From: JAQVXR01 sp050945755
GTDB taxonomy: Bacteria; Bacillota; Dehalobacteriia; Dehalobacteriales; Dehalobacteriaceae
Direction of reading: 5' to 3'
Assembly (NCBI GenBank): GCA_050945755.1
Contig: JBMNTN010000068.1
Location: forward strand, 1-9,197
Length of the DNA: 9,197 bases
Of this stretch, positions 1-7,804 are shown piece after piece (the stretch's first letter is position 1; each line of letters starts with the position of its first letter). The translations under genes were made by a program, and so were the position numbers. A model generated the notes under the pieces. It was not told the origin of the DNA. It ran no database searches and saw only the letters and a list, made by a program, of their open reading frames with translations.

Positions 1-3000
1 TTGGGAATGATTGCCTTAGTTAATTTGTTCACACGAAAAGCATTTGTTCCAATATTAGTCAATGTGTCAGGGAAATCTACATTCTTAATTTGTTTAAGAA
101 AGAATGCAGTATCCCCTATACCTGTTACTGGATAACCTTCTATCTCATTTGGTATTATAATATCTTCTAATACCTCATCTGCAAAACCTGTAATAATAAC
201 TTCCTCGTCCTCAATGTCATATTGGAAAACCGCTACTTCCTCAAAGTTGGCCACCAGCTTCCGGTCTTTGGCTGCCTTAAATGTATAAACAGGTTCATTG
301 CTGACCACTTCATCATCCTCTGTCCAGCTAATGAATTTATACAATTCCCCAGGAACAGCTTCCACTGTTACATATTCTCCGGGATTATATAGACCGTAGC
401 CATAAACCTGCCCTGCTTCGGTTGAATTTGCCTCAAGAGATATGGTAAATAAATTTAGGTCTTCTATCTCGGAAATGTTAAACATCACTTCAGCGCTATT
501 TCCCGATGGGTCCGTGGCCGTTAAGTAGATGGAATGGGCACCGCTGACATTAGCCGTCCATTCAATCCTCCCGGAATTTGCATTATCTTTGACTAACCTC
601 AGTCCGTGCTCTAGTAAATTACTATAGACTGCTATATCTAATGTATCATCATCCGGGTCATTTACTTCATATGGTATAGTGATCGTTTCCCCTCTTTTAA
701 CAACTCCCAGGTCGTTTTCATAAGTCTGTGGTTCTTCAAAAACAGGTGGTGCATTAGGTGATATTATATTAAAGGTAAAATCATATCCGGTTCTATCCCT
801 TTCGTAACCTGTTTCCATGTCCTTTAATCCGATATACACATCGTAATTACCCATGGCAAGATCTTCAGGCTCCCAATAGTAGGTGTAGGCACCCGGCTTA
901 TGATAATTCTCATCCATCAGTTCATTCAGAATCACATTCTTATTTTCATCTTCTATAATAACTGTCGCTTCTAACCCACTTTGCCCGGCTGCCGCATATG
1001 CTTCAATGGTGACCTGTAGATCTGAGCCTTGCTCCCATTTCGAAAAATCGGACGGAGTTGTTGAAAATGAAGCTAATTCCGGTTTTAAAGCATCTTCCGT
1101 ATATTCAATTTTAATTGTAAGATTAGTCATTGGTTTGTCTATGTCATTGGTTTGTAAATTAATTGTTTCCTCTAAAATGTCTTCCGCCTCGCCAGGGAGA
1201 ATCAGCGGCATGGCGATCAGTTGGTTTTGGCCCGGATAAATGGTATATTCCTTTATAAATAAAGGCGACACAAATGTTGCTGTTTCATCATCCAGTGAAA
1301 ACTCCACATTTAGCTCTTCTCTGCCAGTGTTGCCCAATTCAAAATAGGCGGCGGCTTCTTCTATCCCTGGGTTTACCCGTACAGTTACTTCTGTTCCCGG
1401 AAGATCAAGTATCGGCTTTTGCTCATAACCTTCAACCGTATATTCATTAGAAACGGCTTCAGTCGAATGCATCCCGTCTGTTACAATCACTTTGAATTTA
1501 TAGTTTCCGCCTTGCGGGAAGCTCCTGGCATTTACTGTATAAGAATACTTGCCACTTGCGTTATATGGAATATCTGCAGCAATGGTATCCCATGTATTTC
1601 CGCCATCAGAGCTAACTTGTAATTCCGCTAGCAGAGCATCCCCGTCGGCATCGCTGGCATCCCATGTAATGACGAAATCATCGGAAAGAGAAGCATTGCT
1701 AGGCCCGGTGATGCTTGCAGCAGGTGCATTTGCGGAATACTCATATCTTTGAATAACTTCAGTTATGCTACCATCACTTTGCTTTCCAATTTCAATAGCT
1801 TTTACATTATCTGCAGGTAAATTTGCGATAAATGTAGCATAATATTTGCCGTCAAATTCATGATCTGAAAAGAAGTATTGTGATAGAACGCTGTCGTCAG
1901 ATGCAAGGGTTTGAATTACATAACCATTACTATTATAATCACTGCTAACATCGGCATAATCAGTATATTTTATAATCGGGTCAAAATAAACCTTTCTTTG
2001 GTTTGCTCTGACATCCTCAATACTCCCCGACAATAATAGAACTTCTGATTTTGATTCTTCCGAAAATACACTCATGCTAAGTAAGCTCATTTTTCCCGAG
2101 GCAGGTTTTGTTGCGTATTCCAAGAGGGCATTGTATTCACCCTCTGTTGGCCATGGTAAGGCAGCAGAGTCATACATGATTGTTTCATAGGCCGGATCGC
2201 GTCCCGCAACATTATTTATGGGGCTGCCATCATGGCCGTTAGCGGATAAGGGTTTATCATCACCTGAGGGATAAACATCGGAAAAACCCAGGGTGTGGAT
2301 AAATTCATGGATGGTGGTATGTGGTAATGTTTTACTAGGCTCAATCAAAATAGCACCATGTACTGCCCCAAAAAAACCCCAGTTCATGCCCAGCATACCC
2401 GAGTCTTGCAATCCTGCTGCTCCCAGAAAACCAGGTGGTGTCATGCCTACGTATAGGTCATATTTATCTGAAAAAAGCTTTTGCGTTCTGTCTAACTCCC
2501 GAAATATCCTGCTTAAATACATGTTATGGGTAGAAAATCGGGGTTTGGCTATAAACATAGGACTTTTTTCTATAAATTTTATGGGAGCAGGAAATATCTT
2601 TCTTATGAATTCCTTTTGATCACTTAGACTGCCGTAAGATATAGAAGAGTTATTTTCCCATGCGCCGACTTGAAGGGGAACAAAGGCAAAGGTAATTTCT
2701 TTTTTAGGTACATAGAGTTGATGACTAGATTCCGGGTCCTCTACATAGCCTCTAACCTGATATTCCTCCCGGACTCCTTCGTCCTTATTACGAACCACGG
2801 CTCTGATCCCTAAATGTTTACCTGCCAAATCCTCTGGACTGATCTTAATATAGGCACGGTGGGAGCCTCGAACAATAATATCCCGTTGGGGATCATATTT
2901 TTCTTTAAACGCCATGGGCGAAGTTTCTATTAGTGTTTTTTCAGGGTGATCAACATCATATACTTGAAGTTTTACACCTTTTATTTCTGTATATGGGTTT

Positions 3001-4433
3001 TTAAAATACCCCGCAGAAACTTTAATCTCCGGAGAAAGATAGAGAGGTGCTTTATGACCGTCAACTATACGTGAGGGGTTATCTATTACCTGGGTTAAAT
3101 TCCATTTAAGCTCAAAAGTTGGCAACTCGGTCATAGTTAGTTGTGTCCGGTCCTCTGATGTAGTGTAAAACGGATATCTGATTTCTGCTATCCCCTGCTC
3201 ATTAGTTCTTCCCCCGCCAGAGCCATCGAATTTTGCCCCACCCCAAAACTGCACTAACCTGCCTTCTAATGGTTCCCCTTCTGTATTGACAACTTTAACT
3301 TCAATAATACCTTCAAAATCCTTCAAATCGGGATAGGTATAATATTGCGGCGGGATATTTATCCCCACACCTTTTATAAGCTTTCCATATAGAGCCGGTG
3401 CGGCTACACCTATATCACGCTCAACAAGAAACTCGCCACCGCCTACTATAAATGTGGCCCTTCCGTCGGTATCCGTTGTTACCCATTCTGCTGTGGGCTT
3501 AAAAATACAAAAAGGCTTATTAAGATTAGAACTAGATTTCCCCCAATAATAATAGATGTTTGTAAGGACGCCTTCCACCGGCTCGATTTGATCGTCTTCA
3601 GCAGAATCGCGAATAATTTTTACATTCACTGTGGAATTCCATATATCACCATCAACGTATGATGCCCAATAGTCATCATCGTATAAGTCGATTTGCCCCT
3701 CATAATCAACATATACGCCTATAGAAGGTGAATCATATACTTGTACTCCGGCACTTAATGTCCCAATCAACTCATCAGGAACCTTTAAGGAATAGAAATC
3801 CACCTCAAAATAAATATCATACCACTCATCAGAAAAAGTAATGCGTGGTTCACCTGCTTTTACAAGATCAGGCTTTTCAATATAGATATCTTCTATGTTA
3901 ACAGCTGCTTTCACATCTACATCACTATCTCTTATGGTAAACACTGCTTCTTTTCCATATAGACCATTAGCTATATAAAAGGGCATGTCACATTCTTCTA
4001 TAATTGGTGTAAAACTTACATCGCAATATTCATAGTTATATTCCCCTTCTTCACCTTCCTTGGGATAAATAACTTGAAATCTTCCTGTTGCCTCCGCAAA
4101 TTCATATGATGTTTTTAAATCTGTCTCTCCCATTATTGGTGGATCCTCACCATTAACCTCCGCTGCCATCATTTGCATCATATTTGCACCTGCTGGGGTT
4201 ATAGCTGGCGTATCGGGTTCATCTTCAATGAGCATATCATCCAAAGAAACATCGTCACAAATCCCATTATCTATATCATTACCCTGTTCTGCATATACAT
4301 CCTCAGATACCGAGTTATGATGGTCCTCATCTTCTTCAACAAAGCTGCTACTTTTTGCCGATACACTAAAAGAAAATAATGACATAACAAAAACTAAACA
4401 CAAAATTATACTTAAAGGCCTTTTTATTTTCAC
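1..4433 (-). CDS. Giant secreted multidomain metalloprotease (M6-like zincin with Ig-like, InlB-repeat and LRR_5 regions), 3' end outside window
   Basis: I translated this frame by hand: it is open from GTG at 4433 to the left edge, 1477 codons with no stop, so the C-terminus is missing. The start is set by AAGGGGAGG at 4440-4448, six bases upstream. Residues 1-26 form a Sec signal peptide (KIKR, hydrophobic core, VSA|K cleavage), followed by an acidic stretch to about 72. Residues about 284-440 hold two beta-sandwich units with TDxDGxA and TNExGxA signatures. The peptidase core spans about 575-780. Its zinc site is HEFIHTLGFSD at 709-719 (ligands H709, H713, probably D719; catalytic E710), with a Met-turn-like IMYDS at 752-756. 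HExxHxxGxxDxY resembles peptidase family M6, but family assignment is inference. Then come a beta-rich region (about 795-900), an Ig/FN3-like domain (about 903-1000), further Ig-like domains (about 1008-1320), an InlB-type repeat (about 1328-1397) and BspA-like LRR_5 repeats from about 1398. Probable role: extracellular or surface protein degradation and adhesion. Confidence 0.85.
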   Translation of the reverse strand, partial: MKIKRPLSIILCLVFVMSLFSFSVSAKSSSFVEEDEDHHNSVSEDVYAEQGNDIDNGICDDVSLDDMLIEDEPDTPAITPAGANMMQMMAAEVNGEDPPIMGETDLKTSYEFAEATGRFQVIYPKEGEEGEYNYEYCDVSFTPIIEECDMPFYIANGLYGKEAVFTIRDSDVDVKAAVNIEDIYIEKPDLVKAGEPRITFSDEWYDIYFEVDFYSLKVPDELIGTLSAGVQVYDSPSIGVYVDYEGQIDLYDDDYWASYVDGDIWNSTVNVKIIRDSAEDDQIEPVEGVLTNIYYYWGKSSSNLNKPFCIFKPTAEWVTTDTDGRATFIVGGGEFLVERDIGVAAPALYGKLIKGVGINIPPQYYTYPDLKDFEGIIEVKVVNTEGEPLEGRLVQFWGGAKFDGSGGGRTNEQGIAEIRYPFYTTSEDRTQLTMTELPTFELKWNLTQVIDNPSRIVDGHKAPLYLSPEIKVSAGYFKNPYTEIKGVKLQVYDVDHPEKTLIETSPMAFKEKYDPQRDIIVRGSHRAYIKISPEDLAGKHLGIRAVVRNKDEGVREEYQVRGYVEDPESSHQLYVPKKEITFAFVPLQVGAWENNSSISYGSLSDQKEFIRKIFPAPIKFIEKSPMFIAKPRFSTHNMYLSRIFRELDRTQKLFSDKYDLYVGMTPPGFLGAAGLQDSGMLGMNWGFFGAVHGAILIEPSKTLPHTTIHEFIHTLGFSDVYPSGDDKPLSANGHDGSPINNVAGRDPAYETIMYDSAALPWPTEGEYNALLEYATKPASGKMSLLSMSVFSEESKSEVLLLSGSIEDVRANQRKVYFDPIIKYTDYADVSSDYNSNGYVIQTLASDDSVLSQYFFSDHEFDGKYYATFIANLPADNVKAIEIGKQSDGSITEVIQRYEYSANAPAASITGPSNASLSDDFVITWDASDADGDALLAELQVSSDGGNTWDTIAADIPYNASGKYSYTVNARSFPQGGNYKFKVIVTDGMHSTEAVSNEYTVEGYEQKPILDLPGTEVTVRVNPGIEEAAAYFELGNTGREELNVEFSLDDETATFVSPLFIKEYTIYPGQNQLIAMPLILPGEAEDILEETINLQTNDIDKPMTNLTIKIEYTEDALKPELASFSTTPSDFSKWEQGSDLQVTIEAYAAAGQSGLEATVIIEDENKNVILNELMDENYHKPGAYTYYWEPEDLAMGNYDVYIGLKDMETGYERDRTGYDFTFNIISPNAPPVFEEPQTYENDLGVVKRGETITIPYEVNDPDDDTLDIAVYSNLLEHGLRLVKDNANSGRIEWTANVSGAHSIYLTATDPSGNSAEVMFNISEIEDLNLFTISLEANSTEAGQVYGYGLYNPGEYVTVEAVPGELYKFISWTEDDEVVSNEPVYTFKAAKDRKLVANFEEVAVFQYDIEDEEVIITGFADEVLEDIIIPNEIEGYPVTGIGDTAFFLKQIKNVDFPDTLTNIGTNAFRVNKLTKAIIP

Positions 4434-4472
4434 TTTTTTCCTCCCCTTAAATTGAATTTTTCAGCCGCTTCA

Positions 4473-4982
4473 TTACCAACCACTCACCTTTGCTGTTACT
4501 CCGGTTTCTCGCCATAATCTTTCCTTTACCTCAAATACTTCCTGCTCATCCACCATACCATGAAGCAGGCGCACCCACATGGTCTTAGTGCCATCACCGA
4601 AAGTCAGCCGAATATGGGCCTTCTCAATGACAACGGAAGAAAGTCTTACACCATGCACGCCATCACTGCCCCATTTATAAATTTTGTTGCCCATAAGAAT
4701 GCCAAAAACGGACACCACCGTTTGTTCGGCAACACTCCTTTCTTTGCCGTTTTCTGTAGAGATAACTGCAGAGGGCACCGCTAAGATGCAATTATCCCAG
4801 ATTAATCCGGCATCTTTTAATAACTGATTTTGTTTTATGAGGAGTATGAGTAATACTATATTTGCACATCCAAAAACAATGGCCATTTCAAGCATACACC
4901 TTCTAAAAAACCACACTGTGAAAAATACACTGATTATTAAAAGTATGAAATAAATTTTCTGCCATTTTCGGATTGCTTCCAC
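4473..4982 (-). CDS. Small membrane protein of unknown function, two N-terminal TM helices, possible PH-like cytoplasmic domain
   Basis: The 169-residue product is not recognised. Two hydrophobic helices (about 9-26 and 31-49) are joined by an arginine-containing turn and followed by a soluble domain of about 115 residues. That domain has alternating beta-strand character and ends in a helix (EVFEVKERLWRETGV). Two helices plus a small beta domain ending in a helix recall bacterial PH-like membrane proteins (YcxB/YdbT style). This is a fold impression only. The start is chosen by SD: AAGGGGGAGGG directly abuts an ATG at 4988, leaving no spacing, whereas GTG at 4982 lies about seven bases beyond GGAGG. 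The longer form would be 171 residues. The stop is 39 bp before the giant protease gene with no terminator between, so the two are probably co-transcribed. It could assist or control export or surface display of the protease, but nothing in the sequence proves this. Confidence 0.7.
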   Translation of the reverse strand: MEAIRKWQKIYFILLIISVFFTVWFFRRCMLEMAIVFGCANIVLLILLIKQNQLLKDAGLIWDNCILAVPSAVISTENGKERSVAEQTVVSVFGILMGNKIYKWGSDGVHGVRLSSVVIEKAHIRLTFGDGTKTMWVRLLHGMVDEQEVFEVKERLWRETGVTAKVSGW

Positions 4983-4999
4983 GGACATCCCTCCCCCTT

Positions 5000-5016
5000 G
5001 TCTTTAAATTTAAGAC
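5000..5016. promoter_or_regulatory. Near-palindrome upstream of the membrane protein/protease pair
   Basis: GTCTT and AAGAC arms surround TAAATTT, giving an almost symmetric 17-bp site just upstream of the SD of the gene starting at 4982. On the minus strand a weak TTGATG (about 5033-5038) could be a -35 box, but no good -10 box stands at the right distance. The site could be an operator or simply AT-rich leader. No regulator can be named. Confidence 0.25.
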
Positions 5017-5056
5017 ATGGTGGAAAATTTTTCATCAACCTAAAGTATGAAATCGC

Positions 5057-5091
5057 CAAAAAAAGCCTCTCATACTTTAGTATGAGAAGCT
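5057..5091 (-). terminator. Intrinsic terminator of the LuxR-type gene
   Basis: On the minus strand a 12-bp stem with one mismatch (arms at 5080-5091 and 5064-5075, loop TAAA at 5076-5079) is followed by a run of seven T (5058-5064 on the complementary strand). It lies about 30 bp after the LuxR-type stop codon. It should separate that gene from the membrane protein/protease pair, which then needs its own promoter. Confidence 0.8.
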
Positions 5092-5121
5092 AAATTTACC
5101 AGGATCTATATGGCTTTAAGG

Positions 5122-6537
5122 TTACGACGAAAAAATTTGGTTTTTAAATAGGGTGCTAATAAGCTCTGCACGGCTACCCACTTCATATTTGGAAAAAATA
5201 TTTCTGACATGGGTTTTAACAGTATTTTCACTGATAGACAAAGCTCGTGCTATTTCACGATTGGATTCACCAGATAAAATGTGTTGAAGTACTTCCTGTT
5301 CCCTTACTGTCAACTCTTCAAGGGTTTTCATGCCAAGAATGATATTAGTTTGTTGATTTTCGCTCATACGATCATAGGCGGCAAGATATGTGTGGTTTTT
5401 CAGCAGCTTAACCAGCTGCTGGTTAAGGGGTGGTAACATGACCAAGGTCACACAAACAACCGTAAGGGCTATGACCGCAACATTTGCGCTAGGAAGCTGA
5501 ATGGAGGTTATTGTCATGCCTAAAGCGCCACCAGATAAGACGCCGAACACATTTGCGGAAAGTCCAATACCAAAAATTTTTGCGGGATTTTCAGTATACT
5601 CTAGCATTTCACCGATAATACTCCACCAAAAAAGGTCGAAAATTCCGCACGCCCCAAGCATTAGGGTATTTACAACTAGATAATCAGAAGCGTTGCGTTC
5701 CAGTAGCATAAAACTAATAAACGCTCCGATAATCATGGCCATGCCAACGTATAAAATTTTGGCACGATTCACTCTCGTAGGTAGGTTCCGCATAAAAAGA
5801 AGTGCGATTATATAAGGAACAGCCCAATACCAGCTGGTTAGCTTCGTAAGATGCTCAAAAGCCGGGTTTATTACTTGATACATAAGGCCGGAATTGATGG
5901 TTATGACAAAAACAAACAGGCATAATAGTATTAGCGGTTTTTTAATATCTCTACGCTGATAATTTTCTATTTTTTCCCGCCAATCATTCCCTCCCTCGCT
6001 GGGTAGTATCCAAATACACACCATACCTATAGCGAGACATAACATTGAAAGGGTAAGTCCAATAAACGGTGAAAAATTTATGGCTACTACATTGATGGCA
6101 ATCATAATGATATTTGAATAGATAAGAACATCCGCGCAGGATTTGATCCGTTGACTTTTAAGTGTAAAGGCCTTTAAAGAATATCCCCATGAAGCTACGG
6201 CAGAGCCTCCTGCGTACCCACTTACAATCAATCCAACTGCCCACAGAGGGGATGGAGAAAAATAAAATGGTACAGTCGCCGCCAAACATATAACCATGCT
6301 ACAAAGCATGGTGTATCTTGCAATTATTTGGGATTTAACAAAAAAACCACCGGAAAATAGTCCTGCAAAATGAGCAATTATCGCAACTAATATGTAGGGA
6401 GAGCCAACTACATTGTTATAGGCTAGCATGCTGTAGAGCACTTGTCCTTCAAAAAGAAAAGACAGAAGATAAGCAAAAAGCAGAGAGAACCCAGCAATAG
6501 AGAAAAAACGATTATTCGTAGCTTTGACCTGAGCCAT
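5122..6537 (-). CDS. LuxR-family transcriptional regulator with 12-helix MFS-like membrane domain
   Basis: This 471-residue protein is a membrane-embedded transcription regulator. About twelve hydrophobic segments fill residues 12-371 (roughly 12-30, 46-66, 74-93, 97-118, 136-154, 157-178, 201-221, 236-249, 260-279, 286-308, 322-343, 351-371), an arrangement like a major facilitator transporter. A linker of about 35 residues leads to a LuxR/GerE helix-turn-helix at 409-465, with the hallmarks LTVREQEVL, SNREIA, ISENTVKTHVRNIF and GSRAEL. The ATG start is supported by GGGGGTGAT, an excellent match to the 16S anti-SD, about six bases upstream. Proteins of this layout are known from Eggerthella-type actinobacteria and some Clostridia and usually lack a known ligand. 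I infer that the membrane part senses a small molecule or membrane state and that the C-terminus acts on DNA from the membrane. The target could be neighbouring genes, but no operator is proven. It is flanked by its own leader and terminator, so it is probably monocistronic. Confidence 0.88.
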   Translation of the reverse strand: MAQVKATNNRFFSIAGFSLLFAYLLSFLFEGQVLYSMLAYNNVVGSPYILVAIIAHFAGLFSGGFFVKSQIIARYTMLCSMVICLAATVPFYFSPSPLWAVGLIVSGYAGGSAVASWGYSLKAFTLKSQRIKSCADVLIYSNIIMIAINVVAINFSPFIGLTLSMLCLAIGMVCIWILPSEGGNDWREKIENYQRRDIKKPLILLCLFVFVITINSGLMYQVINPAFEHLTKLTSWYWAVPYIIALLFMRNLPTRVNRAKILYVGMAMIIGAFISFMLLERNASDYLVVNTLMLGACGIFDLFWWSIIGEMLEYTENPAKIFGIGLSANVFGVLSGGALGMTITSIQLPSANVAVIALTVVCVTLVMLPPLNQQLVKLLKNHTYLAAYDRMSENQQTNIILGMKTLEELTVREQEVLQHILSGESNREIARALSISENTVKTHVRNIFSKYEVGSRAELISTLFKNQIFSS

Positions 6538-6804
6538 TCCAGCATCACCCCCTACTCAGCGAAGACTCAACCATCATATCCTGTAGTCCTAAGCCTTTCC
6601 CAATTATCTTTCTTCCCTAATAATTAATAACTCTTTTTTATTGACACTACTCTTGCATATTCAGCCCCACCTAATGGCAAACGATTACCATGCCGGCTCA
6701 GGCTGTCATTTACCCGTAAAATTACCTGTGGTCTACATAAATTAATTGGAAGAAGAAAAACCCCTAGACTGCTGAAATTAGCCAATATCAGGCCTTTTCA
6801 GGGT
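6538..6804. other. Non-coding stretch holding the LuxR-type gene leader
   Basis: No convincing gene is present on either strand; open frames are short and lack SD sites. On the minus strand TATGAT (6573-6578) is a fair -10 box about 36 bp before the start codon. Its best -35, GGGAAA at 17 bp, is poor, so the promoter is tentative. Imperfect inverted repeats (CTGAAA/TTTCAG with inner GCC/GGC) lie near 6770-6800, and a GGGGTTTTT run sits at about 6757-6765 on the minus strand. This could be a second, weaker terminator behind the tRNA. Confidence 0.4.
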
Positions 6805-6851
6805 AAAAACAAAACCACCCACCGATAAAACTCTTTTTATCAATAGATGGT
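6805..6851 (-). terminator. Intrinsic terminator of tRNA-Ala
   Basis: Nine bases after the encoded CCA the minus strand can fold into a 17-bp stem (arms 6835-6851 and 6814-6830, loop AGAG), counting G-U pairs in the RNA. The inner seven pairs, GATAAAA/TTTTATC, are all Watson-Crick. A T-rich tail, TTTGTTTTT (6805-6813), follows at once. Position, stem and tail all fit Rho-independent termination of the tRNA transcript. Confidence 0.75.
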
Positions 6852-6860
6852 AGGATTATT

Positions 6861-6936
6861 TGGTGGAGATAAGGGGATTCGAACCCCTGGCCTCCTGAAT
6901 GCCATTCAGGCGCGATCCCAACTTCGCCATATCCCC
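6861..6936 (-). tRNA. tRNA-Ala (anticodon GGC)
   Basis: The minus strand folds into a complete 76-nt cloverleaf. The acceptor is GGGGATA/TATCTCC, the D arm GCGA/TCGC, and the anticodon stem CCTGA/TCAGG with loop ATGGCAT (anticodon GGC, reading GCC and GCU). The T arm is AGGGG/CCCCT with TTCGAAT, and the discriminator is A73. CCA is encoded at the 3' end (6861-6863). The acceptor carries G3:U70, the main identity element of alanine tRNA, which independently confirms the anticodon call. A consensus promoter lies upstream and a terminator immediately downstream, so it can be expressed as a single-tRNA unit. Confidence 0.97.
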
Positions 6937-6972
6937 AAGTTATTTTATTGTTTTGCAGAAGCTACATTAGGT

Positions 6973-7001
6973 ATTATATTAGATTTTCTCCGCCTTGTCA
7001 A
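6973..7001 (-). promoter_or_regulatory. Perfect consensus sigma-A promoter of tRNA-Ala
   Basis: On the minus strand TTGACA (6996-7001) and TATAAT (6973-6978) are separated by exactly 17 bp, matching the housekeeping consensus at all twelve positions. The predicted start is near 6966, leaving a leader of about 30 nt before the tRNA 5' end. It sits in the gap after the yqeM stop codon, where no terminator is visible. The tRNA may therefore also receive read-through from the yqeK operon. Confidence 0.9.
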
Positions 7002-7031
7002 TGTGCCCGCCTCAAGATTTTTTCGGTAAGG

Positions 7032-7802
7032 TTAGCCTTTATGAAAAGAACCGTTAAGCTGTTTTTCAGCAACAAAATATATTCGTTCATGGGCTTCAGG
7101 GTCGAATTGAACTCCGGTAAAATCCCCACTGATTTTTTTAAGTTTAAACCCAGCTGTTTTTACCAGCTTCGCTACATGATCAGTTTCATAGCATCTCTGC
7201 CGGTGCACCTCAGAAAATCGGCGAAAAATATTACTTCTATCTTTGACAAAAAAAGTAAGGTCAATATCCATAATCGGTGTTTGGGAAAAATCATTTTCCC
7301 ATATCAATATTACATCATCATCCTCCTGCTGAACCCACTGATTGTCTCCTAATACATCCCGGTAATAGTGGGGGGAGCGCATATCAAAAATTAGACTTCC
7401 CCCAGGATTTAATACATTAAACATATTTTGAAAGGACTTTAAAAGCTCCCCTTCTTCTAATAAATAATTTAAGGTATCACACAAACATATCACCGCATCA
7501 AATTGTCTGGGAAGGTTTATATGCCTAATATCCATTTCTAATAAAACAGCCGTCAACTCTTCCTCAAATAGCTTATCCTGACAGATAGAAAGCATTTCTG
7601 GGGAGTTATCGATTCCCCACACCTGATATTTCTTTGCGATATTTATTAAAACATTTCCCGTCCCACAACCGGCATCTAATACTTTTTGGGGGAGATGACC
7701 TGTTTCCCGCCATATCTCTTCCAGCCCGGATACCCAGGATTGGTAATCCACGTGGCCCATTAAACGGTCATAAACATGAGCGATACCTTGGTATGAAGTC
7801 AT
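7032..7802 (-). CDS. yqeM: YqeM-type class I SAM-dependent methyltransferase
   Basis: The 256-residue protein has the class I methyltransferase fold. Motif I is VLDAGCGTGN at 41-50, with acidic motif II D65 in GIDNSPEML. D91 falls in the MDIR segment, FDAVICL is at 101-107, and LNPGG at about 131-135 precedes a strand. The substrate is unknown. The N-terminus (TSYQGIAHVYDRLM...VDYQSWV) resembles B. subtilis YqeM, and the gene follows rsfS just as yqeM follows yqeL there. I chose ATG at 7802, two bases after the rsfS stop codon. A frame extending to 7847 would add 15 residues (MGRCRKDFLS...) overlapping rsfS and unlike the family N-terminus. GGAG about 11 bases upstream and AGGG closer in could serve as SD. 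Co-translation with rsfS is likely. The methyl-transfer role is sound; the link to ribosome assembly or stress is inferred only from gene order. Confidence 0.88.
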   Translation of the reverse strand: MTSYQGIAHVYDRLMGHVDYQSWVSGLEEIWRETGHLPQKVLDAGCGTGNVLINIAKKYQVWGIDNSPEMLSICQDKLFEEELTAVLLEMDIRHINLPRQFDAVICLCDTLNYLLEEGELLKSFQNMFNVLNPGGSLIFDMRSPHYYRDVLGDNQWVQQEDDDVILIWENDFSQTPIMDIDLTFFVKDRSNIFRRFSEVHRQRCYETDHVAKLVKTAGFKLKKISGDFTGVQFDPEAHERIYFVAEKQLNGSFHKG

Positions 7803-7804
7803 TC

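Noticed and set aside
2293..2619. 108-codon plus-strand open frame
   Set aside because: It lies opposite the peptidase core of the giant gene, has no ribosome site and no recognisable motifs; other plus-strand frames between 1006 and 4379 are rejected for the same reason.
6861..6936. tRNA 3' end as a phage or island attachment site
   Set aside because: No integrase and no second copy of the tRNA 3' end exist in the window; neighbours look chromosomal.
6847..7029. Plus-strand open frame translating to GDKGIRTPGLLNAIQARSQL...
   Set aside because: It is the antisense of the tRNA-Ala gene, a well-known spurious protein in databases. It has no SD site.
6948..7352. 134-codon plus-strand open frame
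   Set aside because: It overlaps the tRNA promoter and the methyltransferase C-terminus in antisense, and its composition is not protein-like.
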